NCBI RefSeq assembly: GCF_936925435.1
Contig: NZ_CAKZHQ010000024.1
Span: forward strand, 1 to 64,000
Source of the DNA: an uncultured Ramlibacter sp.
GTDB taxonomy: Bacteria; Pseudomonadota; Gammaproteobacteria; Burkholderiales; Burkholderiaceae_C
Direction of reading: 5' to 3'
DNA: 64,000 nucleotides
In this document: positions 28,059-37,924 of the stretch, piece after piece
Position numbering within the stretch: the stretch's first letter is position 1
Layout: the number at the start of each line of letters is the position of its first letter
Translations under genes and position numbers: made by a program
The notes under the pieces: model-generated
The model's input: the letters and a program-made list of their open reading frames with translations, nothing else
What the model was told of the DNA's origin: nothing
Databases searched by the model: none

Positions 28059-29156
28059 TCAAACGCGGCCAAAGGCATAGCCGCTGGCCACAGCCACGCC
28101 CTCGGCCTCGTCCAGCACCTTGAGCAGGGGGCCCAGCTCGCGGTAGCGGTTGAGGGTGGCGCGGATGTAGGCCATGAAGCGCGGCGTGTCGGCCAGGTAC
28201 TTGGGCTTGCCATCGCGCAGGCTGAGGCGGGCAAAGATGCCGGCGACCTTGAGGTGGCGCTGCAGGCCCATCCACTCGACGCCGCGCCAGAACTCGCCGA
28301 AGTCGCTGTTGACCGGCAGGCCGGCCTTGAGCGCCTTTTGCCAGTAGCGCACCGTGATGTCGAGAACGAATTCCTCATCCCAGCTGAGGAAGGCATCGCG
28401 CATCAGGCTGGCGATGTCGTAGGTGATGGGGCCGTAGACCGCGTCCTGGAAATCCAACACGCCCAAGCGGGGCTCGGACACATCCGTTGGCATCATCAGA
28501 TTGCGCGGCATGAAGTCGCGGTGCACATAGACCGATGGCACGGCCAGGTTGCGCTGCACGATCAGTTCGAAGGCGCTGTCCAGCGTGGCGCGGGCCTTGC
28601 CTTCCAGCGTGATGCCGCGGTGCTGGCCCAGGTACCAGTCCGGGAACAGGGCCAGTTCGCGCTCCAGCAGGGCCTGGTCATAGGACGGCAGCACCCCGGG
28701 CCTGGAGGCCAGCTGCCAGGAGATCAGGGCGTCGACAGCACGCATGTACAGGCCCTGGTTGGCCGCGGGGTTCTCGCGGTCCACGACCTCGATCATGGTC
28801 TGCGTCCCCAGGTCGTCCAGCAGCATGAAGCCCCCGGCTTCGTCCCAGGCCAGCACGCGCGGCACCTGCAGGCCGGCATTGGCCATCAGGCCGGCAACCT
28901 GGACGAAGGGCCGGCAGTTCTCCTTGTCGGGCGGCGCGTCCATGATGATGCGGCTGCCTTGTGCGGCATCGATGCGCAGGTAGCGGCGGAAACTGGCGTC
29001 GGCCGAGGCGATGCGCAGGCTGGCGGCCTGCAGGCCGTGCGCGCCGGCGACGCTGTCCAGCCAGCGCCGGAAGGCTGTTTCGCGTTGGGGATGGTCCCAG
29101 GTGACGGCGGCGCCGGCACTGGGGGATGCGAGAGGGGGAAGCTGGGGGGCGCTCAT
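28059..29156 (-). CDS. amgK: N-acetylmuramate/N-acetylglucosamine kinase
   Basis: A 365-residue aminoglycoside-phosphotransferase-fold kinase that makes MurNAc 1-phosphate, the entry to the MurNAc recycling route that bypasses MurA/fosfomycin. Kinase-like motifs are FRRYLRID and IIMDAPPDKEN near the N-terminus, VHRDFMPRNLM (catalytic Asp and Asn) and LGVLDFQDAVYGP (metal-binding DFQ, equivalent to DFG). The symbol is supported by the murU-like gene at 39957-40706, its usual partner. It is divergent from lptD across 69 bp. Confidence 0.9.
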   Translation of the reverse strand: MSAPQLPPLASPSAGAAVTWDHPQRETAFRRWLDSVAGAHGLQAASLRIASADASFRRYLRIDAAQGSRIIMDAPPDKENCRPFVQVAGLMANAGLQVPRVLAWDEAGGFMLLDDLGTQTMIEVVDRENPAANQGLYMRAVDALISWQLASRPGVLPSYDQALLERELALFPDWYLGQHRGITLEGKARATLDSAFELIVQRNLAVPSVYVHRDFMPRNLMMPTDVSEPRLGVLDFQDAVYGPITYDIASLMRDAFLSWDEEFVLDITVRYWQKALKAGLPVNSDFGEFWRGVEWMGLQRHLKVAGIFARLSLRDGKPKYLADTPRFMAYIRATLNRYRELGPLLKVLDEAEGVAVASGYAFGRV

Positions 29157-29225
29157 GGATAATCCATTCTACAAACGCATTGGACGGCGGCCCTCCCGGC
29201 GCCGCCGGCGCTCCCCAATTCCTCG

Positions 29226-31595
29226 ATGCATGCCTTGACAGCCCGGTCGTCCCGTGCCCGCTTTGCCCTGACCCCGGTGGCCCTGGTCGCTTGTGCCATG
29301 TTGCAGCCGGCTGCCGTGCGCGCGCAGCAGGAACCGGGGCCGCAGCTCAAGTCCAGCCCCATGCTGCGCGAGGACATCCCGGGCGATGTGCGCGGCTCGC
29401 TTCCCACCTTCGTCAGTGGCCAGCGCATTTCCGGCCGCACCGAGCTGGAGACGGTGGTCGAGGGCGACGCCGTCATGCGCCGCGGCGACACCGTGATCCG
29501 GGCCGACCGCCTGGAATACCAGCAGCCCGACGACCTGGCCAAGGCGCAGGGCAATGTGCGCATCAACAAGGCCGGCGACGTCTTCGAAGGGCCGCAGCTG
29601 GAGCTCAAGCTCGACGCTTTCGAGGGCTTTTTCGACCAGCCGCAGTACCACTTCCTGAAGAACGGTGCCTATGGCGGCGCCGACCGCATCGACTTCATCG
29701 ACGAGAAGCGGGCCATCATCCGCAACGCCACCTACACCACCTGCCGGCGCCATCCGGGCCCCAGCTGGATGCCCGACTGGATCCTGCGCGCCGGCAGCCT
29801 GCACATCGACAACGAGGAAGAAGTCGGCCAGGCCACCGACGCCTCGCTCAAATTCCTGGGTGTGCCCATCCTGCCGCCGCTGCCGGAGCTGAGTTTCCCG
29901 CTCAGTGACAAGCGCAAGTCCGGGCTGCTGCCGCCCACCGTGGGCATCGACAACCTCAACGGTGTCGAGGTGATGTTGCCGTACTACTGGAACATCGCGC
30001 CCAATCGCGACGCGACCTTCTACCCGGCCTTGATGAGCAAACGCGGCATCGACCTGGGCGGCGAGTTCCGCTACCTGGAGCGCGATTACACGGGCCTGGC
30101 CCGGGCCAACTTCATGCCCAACGACTCGCTGCGCGACCGCGACCGCTGGGCCTATGCGCTCAAGCATGACGGCGCGTTGCGCACGCCGGTGCCGGGTGCC
30201 AGCGCGCTGGGCCTGAACCTGAACCTCAACCGGGTCAGCGACGACGACTACTGGCGCGATTTCTCCCGCAGCACGCCATCCCTGACCCAGCGTCTGCTGG
30301 CCAACGATGGGGCGCTGTCCTGGGGCCAGGGCAATTTCACGCTGCAGGCGCGGGCCCTGAAATGGCAGACCCTGCAGGACGTCAGCGCGCCCATCGTGCC
30401 GCCTTATGACCGGTTGCCGCAGGTGGTGGGCCGCTACGTGCGCAACGATTTCGCCGCCGGCCTGGATGCCTCGGTCGAGACCGACTACACGCAGTTCGAG
30501 TCGGATCCGCACCTGACCGGCCAGCCCAATGGCAAGCGCACCTACCTGCTGGCCCAGGTCAGCCGGCCCTGGCTGGCGCCGGGCGGCTTCGTCACGCCCA
30601 AGCTGCAGCTGCACACCACGCAATACAACTTCGCCGCGCCGCTGGCCAATGGCGGCCTGGCGGCCCAGCGCACCGTGCCGACCTTCAGCCTGGACAGCGG
30701 CCTGGTGTTCGAGCGCGACGCCGCCTACTTTGGCCGCAGCTTTCGCCAGACGCTGGAGCCGCGCGCCTTCTACGTCTACACGCCGTTCCGCGATCAGAGC
30801 CAGCTGCCCAACTACGACTCGGCGTCCAACGACTTCAATTTCGCGACCATCTACACCGAGAACGCCTTCGGCGGCAACGACCGGATCTCGGACAACAACC
30901 TGCTGACCGTCGGCGCCACCACCCGCCTGCTCGATCCCGACACGGGCGCCGAGGCGGCGCGCTTTGGCATCGCCCAGCGGCTGCGCTTCAAGGACCAGCT
31001 GGTCACCCTGCCGGGCGGCACGCCGGTCAGCGAGCGGCTGTCGGACCTGCTGTTCGGCGCCTCGGTCAACTGGGTGCCGCGCTGGAGCACCGACGCCACC
31101 GTGCAGTACAACCCCAAGGACGGCCGCTCGATCCGCTCCAGCCTGGGCGGCCGCTACAGCCCCGGCAACTACCGGGTGGTGAGCGCGGCCTACCGGCTGC
31201 AGCGCGGCACCAGCGAGCAGGTCGACCTGGGCTGGCAATGGCCGCTCAACGACCTGTGGGGAGACAAGGGCCAGAACCTGGGCCCTGGCCAGGGCGAAGG
31301 CGAAGGGCGCTGGTACAGCGTCGGCCGGCTCAATTACAGCCTGCAGGACAGCCGGGTGGTCGATGCGGTGGTGGGCCTGGAGTACGATGCCGGCTGCTGG
31401 TTGGGCCGCGTCGTTTTCGAGCGCCTGCAGAGCAGCACCACGACGGCGAACAAGCGTGTCCTGTTCCAGCTGGAGCTGATCGGCTTCACCCGCGTGGGCT
31501 CCAACGCCCTGAAGAGCCTGAAGGACAATGTCCCCCGTTACCAGTTCCTGCGTGAGCAGGTCACCGTCCCCAGCCGCTTCAGCAATTACGAATAG
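29226..31595 (+). CDS. lptD: LPS-assembly protein LptD
   Basis: LptD is the outer-membrane beta-barrel that, with LptE, inserts LPS into the outer leaflet. The 789 residues begin with a signal peptide (VALVACAMLQPAAVRAQQ, cleavage near residue 35). A periplasmic OstA/LptA-like beta-taco follows (about 60-270, with TELETVVEGDAVMRRGD) and then the C-terminal barrel (about 280-780). The length is normal. It is first of lptD-surA-rsmA. Confidence 0.95.
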   Translation: MHALTARSSRARFALTPVALVACAMLQPAAVRAQQEPGPQLKSSPMLREDIPGDVRGSLPTFVSGQRISGRTELETVVEGDAVMRRGDTVIRADRLEYQQPDDLAKAQGNVRINKAGDVFEGPQLELKLDAFEGFFDQPQYHFLKNGAYGGADRIDFIDEKRAIIRNATYTTCRRHPGPSWMPDWILRAGSLHIDNEEEVGQATDASLKFLGVPILPPLPELSFPLSDKRKSGLLPPTVGIDNLNGVEVMLPYYWNIAPNRDATFYPALMSKRGIDLGGEFRYLERDYTGLARANFMPNDSLRDRDRWAYALKHDGALRTPVPGASALGLNLNLNRVSDDDYWRDFSRSTPSLTQRLLANDGALSWGQGNFTLQARALKWQTLQDVSAPIVPPYDRLPQVVGRYVRNDFAAGLDASVETDYTQFESDPHLTGQPNGKRTYLLAQVSRPWLAPGGFVTPKLQLHTTQYNFAAPLANGGLAAQRTVPTFSLDSGLVFERDAAYFGRSFRQTLEPRAFYVYTPFRDQSQLPNYDSASNDFNFATIYTENAFGGNDRISDNNLLTVGATTRLLDPDTGAEAARFGIAQRLRFKDQLVTLPGGTPVSERLSDLLFGASVNWVPRWSTDATVQYNPKDGRSIRSSLGGRYSPGNYRVVSAAYRLQRGTSEQVDLGWQWPLNDLWGDKGQNLGPGQGEGEGRWYSVGRLNYSLQDSRVVDAVVGLEYDAGCWLGRVVFERLQSSTTTANKRVLFQLELIGFTRVGSNALKSLKDNVPRYQFLREQVTVPSRFSNYE

Positions 31596-31602
31596 CCGCA
31601 CC

Positions 31603-32985
31603 ATGAAATCCAACGATCGACATGCCCTTGCCCTCTGGCTGGCCTGCGCGGCGGCTGCCGTGTCCAGCGTGCCGGCGGCGGCCCAGGGCCTGCGGCCGAC
31701 GCCCCAGCTGGGCGTGAACCGTCCGGCCGCACGCCCTGCCGACAACACGCCGCGTGCGGCGGACTACATCGTGGTGGTGGTCAATTCCGAGCCGATCACC
31801 AACAACGAGTTGCGGGCCCGCCTGGTGCGCTTCGAACAGCAGCTGACCCAGCAGGGCTCGCCTCTGCCGGCGCGGCCGGAACTGGCGCGCCAGGTGCTGG
31901 AGCGACTGATCAGCGAAAAAGCCCAGCTGCAGCTGGCGGTGAGCAATGGCATCAAGGCGGACGAAGGCATGGTCGACGCGGCCGAGCAGAACGTGGCGCG
32001 CCAGAATCAGGTCAGCGTGACCGAGCTGCGCCGGCGCCTGACCGCTGACGGCATTCCCGTGGCGGCATTTCGCGACGATCTGCGCAATCAGATCCTTCTC
32101 CAGCGCCTGCGCGACCGGGAACTCGATTCGCGCGTCAAGGTGACCGACCAGGACATTGATCTTTACATCCGTGAGCAGCAGGGCTCGACCGACCTGTCGT
32201 CGCTGGAGCTGAACCTGGCCCACATCCTGGTGGCGGTGCCGGAGAACACCGGCGAAGCCCAGCTGGCGACGCTGCGGGCCAAGGCCCAGCGGGCGCAGGA
32301 GCGGGCGCGTGCCGGCGAAGACTTCGCCAAGTTGGCGCGCGAGCTGTCGGACGCGCAGGGAGCGGACCGCAGCGGCGGCGTGGTCGGCCTGCGCACGGCC
32401 GACCGCTACCCGCCGCTGTTCGTCGAGGCTACCAAGACCCTGCGCGAAGGCGGCATCAGCGAAGTCGTGCGTTCCGGCGCAGGCTTTCACGTCATCAAGG
32501 TGGTGGAAAAGCGCCAGGGCGGCCTGCCCGGCATCCATGTCACCCAATCCCACGCGCGCCACATCCTGCTGCGGCCCAACGCCCAGCTGAGCGAGACCGC
32601 TGCGCGGGAGCGCCTGGCCGACTTCAAGAAGCGCATTGAAGCCGGCCAGGCCGACTTCGCGGCGCTGGCGCGCGAGTTCTCGCAGGACGCCAGTGGGCGC
32701 AATGGCGGCGACCTGGGCTGGAGCAATCCCGGCATGTTCGTGCCCGAGTTCGAGGCCACGGTGGACAGCCTGGCGCCGGGCAAGATCGCCGATCCCATCG
32801 TCTCGCGCTTCGGTGTCCACCTGATCCAGCTGCTGGAGCGGCGCCAGTCCTCGCTCAGCCAGCGCGAGCAGCGCGAGATCGCACGCAATCTGGTGCGCGA
32901 GAAGAAGCTCGACGAGGCCTATGCCCAGTGGGCGCAGGACGTGCGCGGCCGCGCTTACGTCGAATACCGTGAGCCACCCCAGTAA
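31603..32985 (+). CDS. surA: Periplasmic peptidyl-prolyl isomerase/chaperone SurA
   Basis: SurA escorts outer-membrane proteins, LptD among them, across the periplasm. The 460-residue product has a signal peptide (about 1-28, ending AAAQG), an N-terminal SurA chaperone domain (about 50-190, [15 protein letters not shown]), and two parvulin domains (about 200-310 and 325-425, with [17 protein letters not shown]). A short C-terminal helix completes the chaperone core. It starts 7 bp after the lptD stop. The pdxA gene found between surA and rsmA in E. coli is absent. Confidence 0.95.
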   Translation: MKSNDRHALALWLACAAAAVSSVPAAAQGLRPTPQLGVNRPAARPADNTPRAADYIVVVVNSEPITNNELRARLVRFEQQLTQQGSPLPARPELARQVLERLISEKAQLQLAVSNGIKADEGMVDAAEQNVARQNQVSVTELRRRLTADGIPVAAFRDDLRNQILLQRLRDRELDSRVKVTDQDIDLYIREQQGSTDLSSLELNLAHILVAVPENTGEAQLATLRAKAQRAQERARAGEDFAKLARELSDAQGADRSGGVVGLRTADRYPPLFVEATKTLREGGISEVVRSGAGFHVIKVVEKRQGGLPGIHVTQSHARHILLRPNAQLSETAARERLADFKKRIEAGQADFAALAREFSQDASGRNGGDLGWSNPGMFVPEFEATVDSLAPGKIADPIVSRFGVHLIQLLERRQSSLSQREQREIARNLVREKKLDEAYAQWAQDVRGRAYVEYREPPQ

Positions 32986-33005
32986 ATGGCCTCGCTCGAC
33001 TGCGC

Positions 33006-33776
33006 ATGAAGCACATTGCACGCAAGCGGTTCGGCCAGCATTTCCTGGCCGACCAGGCCATCATCGAGGCCATCGTGCACGAGATCGATCCGCGGCCGGG
33101 CCAGGCCATGGTGGAGATTGGCCCGGGCCTGGCGGCCCTGACCCAGCCTCTGGTCGAACGCCTGGGACGGCTGACCGTGATCGAGTTGGACCGCGACCTG
33201 GCCGCCCGCCTGCGCGGCCACGGCCAGCTGGAGGTGATCGAGTCGGACGTCCTCAAGGTGGACTTTGCCGCGGTGGCGCGCACCCAGGGTGTTGCCAAGA
33301 CGCGGGTCGTCGGCAACCTGCCCTACAACATCTCCACGCCTATCCTGTTTCACCTGCTGGAGGCGGTCGACAGCATCGAAGACCAGCACTTCATGCTGCA
33401 AAAGGAAGTGATCGACCGCATGGTGGCGCGGCCCGCGACGGCCGACTACAGCCGGCTGTCGGTGATGCTGCAATGGCGCTATGTGATGGAAAACGTGCTG
33501 TTCGTGCCGCCGGAGTCCTTCGAGCCGCCACCGCGGGTGGACAGCGCCGTGGTGCGCATGGTGCCGCTGGCCGACCCGCCGGTGGTGGACGCCAAGCTCC
33601 TCTCCGAGCTGGTCCAGGTCGCCTTCAGCCAGCGCCGCAAGATCCTGCGCCACACGCTGGGCAAATGGCTGGAGAACAAGGGCTTTGCCGGCAACTTCGA
33701 CATCCAGCGGCGCGCCGAGGAAGTGCCGGTGGACGAGTACATCGCCCTGGTCAAGGCGCTACCCCCCGCCCCATGA
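33006..33776 (+). CDS. rsmA: 16S rRNA (adenine-1518/1519-N6)-dimethyltransferase
   Basis: RsmA (KsgA) dimethylates A1518 and A1519 in 16S rRNA late in 30S assembly. The 256 residues show [10 protein letters not shown] at the start, the SAM motif [21 protein letters not shown], and the catalytic NLPYNIS motif (residues ~108-114), plus the C-terminal helical domain. It begins 20 bp after surA and ends the operon; a terminator follows. Confidence 0.95.
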   Translation: MKHIARKRFGQHFLADQAIIEAIVHEIDPRPGQAMVEIGPGLAALTQPLVERLGRLTVIELDRDLAARLRGHGQLEVIESDVLKVDFAAVARTQGVAKTRVVGNLPYNISTPILFHLLEAVDSIEDQHFMLQKEVIDRMVARPATADYSRLSVMLQWRYVMENVLFVPPESFEPPPRVDSAVVRMVPLADPPVVDAKLLSELVQVAFSQRRKILRHTLGKWLENKGFAGNFDIQRRAEEVPVDEYIALVKALPPAP

Positions 33777-33787
33777 CACCGCGCCCA

Positions 33788-33819
33788 TGAAAAAACCCGC
33801 CGGAGCGCGGCGGGTTTTC
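33788..33819. terminator. Intrinsic terminator after rsmA
   Basis: The stem is ACCCGCC/GGCGGGT, flanked by an A run on the left and TTTT on the right, so it can serve both the lptD-surA-rsmA operon and the minus-strand barnase/barstar region. Confidence 0.88.
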
Positions 33820-33837
33820 TGGGCGGTCAACGGTCTT

Positions 33838-34050
33838 TCAGGCGGCGGCGAGCCAGTAGCCTGCGTTGAACGGGCTGCTCATGCGCAGCGCCAGGGGCGA
33901 GACGTCCACCAGCTTGTCGGTGGGCATTTTTTCGCCGGGTTCGACGGGAGCGGCGACGATGCCAGGGGTGGCTTCGGTACCAGGTGCCTCATTCGCCCGT
34001 TCTGCTTGGCTGTTTTGCGCAGAACGGGCTACAGAAAAGAATAGAAGCAC
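33838..34050 (-). CDS. Small unrecognised ORF downstream of barstar (doubtful)
   Basis: A 70-codon frame starting inside the end of the barstar gene. Its first half covers a hairpin and has mixed codon use. The second half (from MPTDKLVDVSPLALRM, 33838-33930) has the G/C third positions of a real gene and ends SSPFNAGYWLAAA, just before a terminator. No family was recognised. It may be a small protein, the remnant of a longer gene, or chance. Confidence 0.28.
   Translation of the reverse strand: MLLFFSVARSAQNSQAERANEAPGTEATPGIVAAPVEPGEKMPTDKLVDVSPLALRMSSPFNAGYWLAAA
33995..34029 (-). other. Perfect 11-bp hairpin at the end of the barstar gene
   Basis: GCCCGTTCTGC and its exact complement enclose a 13-base loop. 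On the minus strand the stem starts within the barstar stop codon. No T run follows, so it may stabilise the 3' end of the mRNA or mark an insertion boundary. Confidence 0.5.
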
Positions 34051-34499
34051 CTGAATGGAATTTTCCGGTCGGCCCAGTAATCGGCCGTGTCGCGGAAGAT
34101 GTCCAGCAGCTGTTCGCGCGCTTCCTTGTCGAACTTGGCGTTGGCAGGAATTTGCTCGAGCACGACGATGAAGCCGGGCTGCGGGCCCGATTTATGCACA
34201 GGGTCAGTCATGCAGTCGTACAACGCGTCGAAATTCTTGCCGAAATGCGCCGGCAGCATGAATTGCTGGGCCAGCAGGTCCAGCACGTCCTGCTTGCTCT
34301 GGGCATTGGCCAGGTTGGCATACAGGAAATGATGAGCGAGCGCACTGGCGCTATCTTGCAGATCCTGCACCCGGAAGGCGCGGATCGATTGCACGATATT
34401 GCTGCGTACGCCCTTGAGCGGCGTCTCGTTAACTTCCTTACGAAGTGGCATATCCATCCCCGTGTCTCTTTCCATGGTCAAAAACAGATCCCGCTTCAT
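34029..34499 (-). CDS. Barstar family ribonuclease inhibitor
   Basis: A 156-residue barstar-like protein. The conserved core is FMLPAHFGKNFDALYDCMTD (about residues 85-104), in which the helix and Asp/Asn/Cys positions correspond to the barnase-binding face, followed by a GFIVVLEQI strand and a C-terminal FRCFYSF strand. It follows the RNase gene by 3 bp, with GGAG 6 bases before the ATG, so it is translated from the same transcript. It would protect the cytoplasm from the RNase before export. The N-terminal ~50 residues are an extension relative to Bacillus barstar. Confidence 0.88.
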   Translation of the reverse strand: MKRDLFLTMERDTGMDMPLRKEVNETPLKGVRSNIVQSIRAFRVQDLQDSASALAHHFLYANLANAQSKQDVLDLLAQQFMLPAHFGKNFDALYDCMTDPVHKSGPQPGFIVVLEQIPANAKFDKEAREQLLDIFRDTADYWADRKIPFRCFYSFL

Positions 34500-34502
34500 T
34501 GG

Positions 34503-34907
34503 CTACTCCACGATCTTGCGAAAACTTGCGTAATGGTCAGCGGTGTAATAACAGGCGTCCGGCGCTCTCGAGGGTCCACCGCACACGATGCGCCGGGCTC
34601 CCCGGTCGCGCGATCCAGGCGTCTTCACGGTGTACTCGCGGTAATAGCCGCGCTTCTCGAACGGAAGCAAATGCTCCCGGTTGCCGAACACCGTGCCGTC
34701 CTTGTCATAAGCAAAAGGCCCGCCCTGGCGGATCAGTTCGTAGGTGTCCCGGCCCTGCGGCGGCAACTCAGACACCTTGACGGCGGCTGATGTGCTCCCT
34801 GCAGGGCGGTCCACCGGAGACTTGGCTTGCACCAAGCCGGAGCCGGTGACTGCCGCTGCCAACAAGAAGCTAGTAAGCGCAAACTTGACAGCCGCGAAAC
34901 GCGCCAT
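34503..34907 (-). CDS. Secreted barnase-type (guanyl-specific) ribonuclease
   Basis: A 134-residue precursor with a signal peptide (about 1-28, ending GSGLVQA) and a ribonuclease N1/T1/barnase domain. Visible are REHLLPFEKRGYYREYTV (catalytic Glu), the RGARRIVCGG strand with the conserved Arg, and CYYTADHYASF with the catalytic His. The product probably cleaves RNA after G outside the cytoplasm, for nutrition or competition. It forms an operon with barstar, and base use is less GC-rich than in the flanking core genes. Confidence 0.9.
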   Translation of the reverse strand: MARFAAVKFALTSFLLAAAVTGSGLVQAKSPVDRPAGSTSAAVKVSELPPQGRDTYELIRQGGPFAYDKDGTVFGNREHLLPFEKRGYYREYTVKTPGSRDRGARRIVCGGPSRAPDACYYTADHYASFRKIVE

Positions 34908-35029
34908 GAAAGAACGGACCTTCTAGGTGACCTTGGACGCCATTTCCGGACTCCTTGGACCCTGGGGATCCACGGGTAAACCCGGAAAATCAAGAGCGCT
35001 AGTGTGACTTATCCCGCCCCAAAACGCAA

Positions 35030-35056
35030 GCGGCTGCCCAATTTTTGGGCAGCCGC
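35030..35056 (-). terminator. Strong hairpin after maeB, probable terminator
   Basis: GCGGCTGCCCA (35030-35040) pairs perfectly with TGGGCAGCCGC (35046-35056). It lies 61 bp past the maeB stop. On the minus strand the following sequence (TTGCGTTTT) is only moderately T-rich, so termination is likely but not certain. Confidence 0.5.
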
Positions 35057-35116
35057 GAAGGCCTTTACGGCCCAGTTGACAAGCAGATAAGTTAGTGCCA
35101 GCTGTCTGGTGTAGCC

Positions 35117-37429
35117 TTATCTTGCCGCATTGGCATCGGCAACCGTCAAGGCTGTCATATTGACGATGCGACGCACTGTGGTGCTTGCGGTGAGGATATG
35201 CACCGGCTTGGCCGCTCCCAACAGGACAGGGCCGATGGCGATGTTGCCGCCGGCCGCCGTCTTGAGCAGGTTGTAGGAGATATTGGCGGCGTCGATGTTG
35301 GGCATAACCAGCAGGTTGGCGTCGCCGGCCAGGGTGCTGTGCGGCATGATGAGGTTGCGGGCCGCGCCGTCCAGCGCCACATCCCCGTGCATCTCGCCGT
35401 CGACTTCCAGCCAGGGCGCCTGGATGCGCAGCAGCTCCAGGGTCTGGCGCATCTTCAGCGCGCTGGGGTGGTTGCTGCTGCCGAAGTTGGAATGCGACAG
35501 CAGGGCGACCTTGGGCTTGAAGCCAAAGCGCATCATCTCCTCGGCCGCCATCACCGTGATCTCGGCCAACTGGGGGGCCGTGGGGTCGTAGTTGACGTGG
35601 GTATCGACCAGGAAGACCTGGCGATTGGGTAGCACCAGCCCGTTCATGCAGGCGTAGGTGTTGACGCCTTCGCGCCGCCCGATGACCTGGTCGATGTAAT
35701 GCAGGTGCATCGCCGTGTTGCCCCAGGTGCCGACGATCATGCCGTCGACTTCGTCCTTGTGCAGCAGCATGGCGCCGATCAGCGACAGGCGCCGGCGCAT
35801 CTCGATCTTGGCCATCTGCGCCGTGACGCCTTGGCGCTCGGTCATGCGGTGGTAGGTCTGCCAGAAGTCGCGGTAGCGCAGGTCCTGTTCGACGTTGACG
35901 ACGTCGTAGTCCATGTCACTGCGCAGGCGCAGGCCGAATTTCTCGATGCGCTGGGCGATGATGGCCGGCCGGCCGATCAGCGTGGGCCGCGCGATGCCTT
36001 CGTCGACCACGATCTGGGCGGCGCGCAGCACGCGCTCTTCCTCGCCTTCGCAGTAGGCGACGCGCTTTTTCTGAGCGATCTTGGCGGCGGCAAAGATCGG
36101 CTTCATGGTCGTGCCCGAGGCGTAGACGAAGCTTTGCAGCCTGTCGCGGTAGGCGTCCATGTCCTTGATCGGGCGCAGCGCCACACCGCTGTCGGCCGCT
36201 GCCTGCGCAACCGCCGGGGCGATCTTGATCATCAGCCGCGGATCGAAGGGCTTGGGAATCAGGTACTCGGGGCCGAAAGCCAGCTGCTCGCCGGCGTAGG
36301 CCGCGGCCACCACCTCACTTTGCTCGGCCTGGGCCAGTTCGGAAATCGCATGCACCGCGGCGATCTCCATCTCCACCGTGATGGTGGTGGCGCCGGAGTC
36401 AAGCGCGCCGCGGAAGATGTAGGGGAAGCACAGGACGTTGTTGACCTGGTTGGGATAGTCGGTGCGGCCAGTGGCGATCACGCAATCGGGCCGCACGGCC
36501 TTGGCCTCGTCGGGCTCGATCTCGGCATTGGGATTGGCCAGCGCCAGGATCAGGGGACTGGCGGCCATGGTCTTGACCATGTCGGCCTTGAGCACGCCGC
36601 CGGCCGACAGGCCCAGGAAGACGTCGGCGCCTTCCATCACCTCGGCCAGCTTGCGGGCGGAGGTCTTCTGCGCGAACTGCGCCTTGTCCTCGTCCATCAG
36701 CTCGGTGCGGCCTTCGTAGACCACACCGGCCAGGTCGGTGACCCAGATGTTCTCGCGCGGCATGCCCAGCTTGACCAGCAGGCCCAGGCAGGCCAGTGCC
36801 GCGGCGCCAGCGCCGGAGGTGACCAGCTTGACGCTCTTGATGTCCTTGCCCACGACCTTCAGGCCGTTGAGGATGGCCGCGCCGACCACGATGGCCGTGC
36901 CGTGCTGGTCGTCATGGAAGACAGGGATCTTCATGCGCTCGCGCAGCTTGCGTTCCACGTAGAAGCAGTCGGGCGCCTTGATGTCTTCGAGGTTGATTCC
37001 GCCGAAGGTGGGCTCGAGGGCGGCAATGATGTCCACCAGCTTGTCCAGGTCGTGCTTCTCGTTGATCTCGATGTCGAAGACATCGATGCCGGCGAACTTC
37101 TTGAACAGCACGCCCTTGCCTTCCATCACCGGCTTGGCGGCCAGCGGGCCGATGTCGCCCAGGCCCAGCACGGCCGTGCCATTGGTGATGACGCCCACCA
37201 GGTTGCCCCGGGCGGTGTACTTGAAGGCGTTGTTGGGGTCCTTGGCAATCTCCTCGCAGGGCGCAGCAACGCCGGGCGAGTAGGCCAGTGCCAGGTCATG
37301 CTGGTTGATCAGCTGCTTGGTGGCGTGGATGGCAATTTTGCCGGGGGTCGGAAACTCGTGGTACTCGAGTGCGGCCTGGCGCAGCTCGGCACGTTTTTCT
37401 TCCGAGTTCACCTTGGTGATGGGGGGCAT
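35117..37429 (-). CDS. maeB: NADP-dependent malic enzyme with phosphotransacetylase-like domain
   Basis: MaeB converts malate to pyruvate, CO2 and NADPH. The 770 residues hold a malic enzyme part (about 1-430; [35 protein letters not shown] and the nucleotide motif [13 protein letters not shown]) and a C-terminal PTA_PTB domain (about 440-765), which in MaeB has regulatory rather than catalytic function (acetyl-CoA sensing). The ATG at 37427-37429 has AGGAGA in front; an upstream in-frame start would add 16 basic residues. Confidence 0.94.
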   Translation of the reverse strand: MPPITKVNSEEKRAELRQAALEYHEFPTPGKIAIHATKQLINQHDLALAYSPGVAAPCEEIAKDPNNAFKYTARGNLVGVITNGTAVLGLGDIGPLAAKPVMEGKGVLFKKFAGIDVFDIEINEKHDLDKLVDIIAALEPTFGGINLEDIKAPDCFYVERKLRERMKIPVFHDDQHGTAIVVGAAILNGLKVVGKDIKSVKLVTSGAGAAALACLGLLVKLGMPRENIWVTDLAGVVYEGRTELMDEDKAQFAQKTSARKLAEVMEGADVFLGLSAGGVLKADMVKTMAASPLILALANPNAEIEPDEAKAVRPDCVIATGRTDYPNQVNNVLCFPYIFRGALDSGATTITVEMEIAAVHAISELAQAEQSEVVAAAYAGEQLAFGPEYLIPKPFDPRLMIKIAPAVAQAAADSGVALRPIKDMDAYRDRLQSFVYASGTTMKPIFAAAKIAQKKRVAYCEGEEERVLRAAQIVVDEGIARPTLIGRPAIIAQRIEKFGLRLRSDMDYDVVNVEQDLRYRDFWQTYHRMTERQGVTAQMAKIEMRRRLSLIGAMLLHKDEVDGMIVGTWGNTAMHLHYIDQVIGRREGVNTYACMNGLVLPNRQVFLVDTHVNYDPTAPQLAEITVMAAEEMMRFGFKPKVALLSHSNFGSSNHPSALKMRQTLELLRIQAPWLEVDGEMHGDVALDGAARNLIMPHSTLAGDANLLVMPNIDAANISYNLLKTAAGGNIAIGPVLLGAAKPVHILTASTTVRRIVNMTALTVADANAAR

Positions 37430-37588
37430 GTTGTGGCGTCTCCTGAACACACAGCGAAAGCGGCGGTTCGAAGGCACCGTCAGCTTCTGTAAGGGAGTGC
37501 GATTGTAGACCCGCGTGCGGGACGTCCTTCGCGCGGACCCGGGTTGAAAAAGTCCTAGGGCTTGTGACCTGGACGAAGGATGACGGTC

Positions 37589-37816
37589 TCAGGATGCGGC
37601 GGCGGCAGGCTTGACGCCGCCCAGCCGTTGCCAGACTTTCTCGTGGGCAAAGAAGGCAAAGGCCTGGACGGTGGGCTCGAGCAGGCTCAAGGTCAGCGAC
37701 ACCATGAGGTTGCCGGTTACCGCATAGGCCACGATCGAGGCGACCGCGATGTGCAGCAGGTAGTAGCTGCCGGTTTTCTTCAGCGTGGGCAGGTTGGCGC
37801 GGGCGATCTGGGCCAT
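37589..37816 (-). CDS. DUF2061 small membrane protein
   Basis: A 75-residue protein with two hydrophobic segments (about 18-37 and 40-60) and the DUF2061 pattern: KTGSYYLLHIAVASIVAYAV, then LLEPTVQAFAFFAHEKVWQRL. Family function is unknown. It is a single gene between maeB and the pilin gene. Confidence 0.82.
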   Translation of the reverse strand: MAQIARANLPTLKKTGSYYLLHIAVASIVAYAVTGNLMVSLTLSLLEPTVQAFAFFAHEKVWQRLGGVKPAAAAS

Positions 37817-37924
37817 GGTGAACTCCTAGACAGGCAGGCTGTGAGCCGATGCCTGGATGCTAGTGAGAACTGATAGTTTTTGCCAATTGCGACTGCCTAT
37901 TCGATTGATAGCCCAGCGCTGCGC

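Noticed and set aside
29169..31748. An 859-codon minus-strand frame opposite lptD
   Set aside because: lptD is certain from its signal peptide, OstA-like domain and barrel; the frame has only antisense composition.
35699..37492. A 597-codon plus-strand frame opposite maeB
   Set aside because: maeB has all malic enzyme motifs on the other strand; the frame has no recognisable domain.
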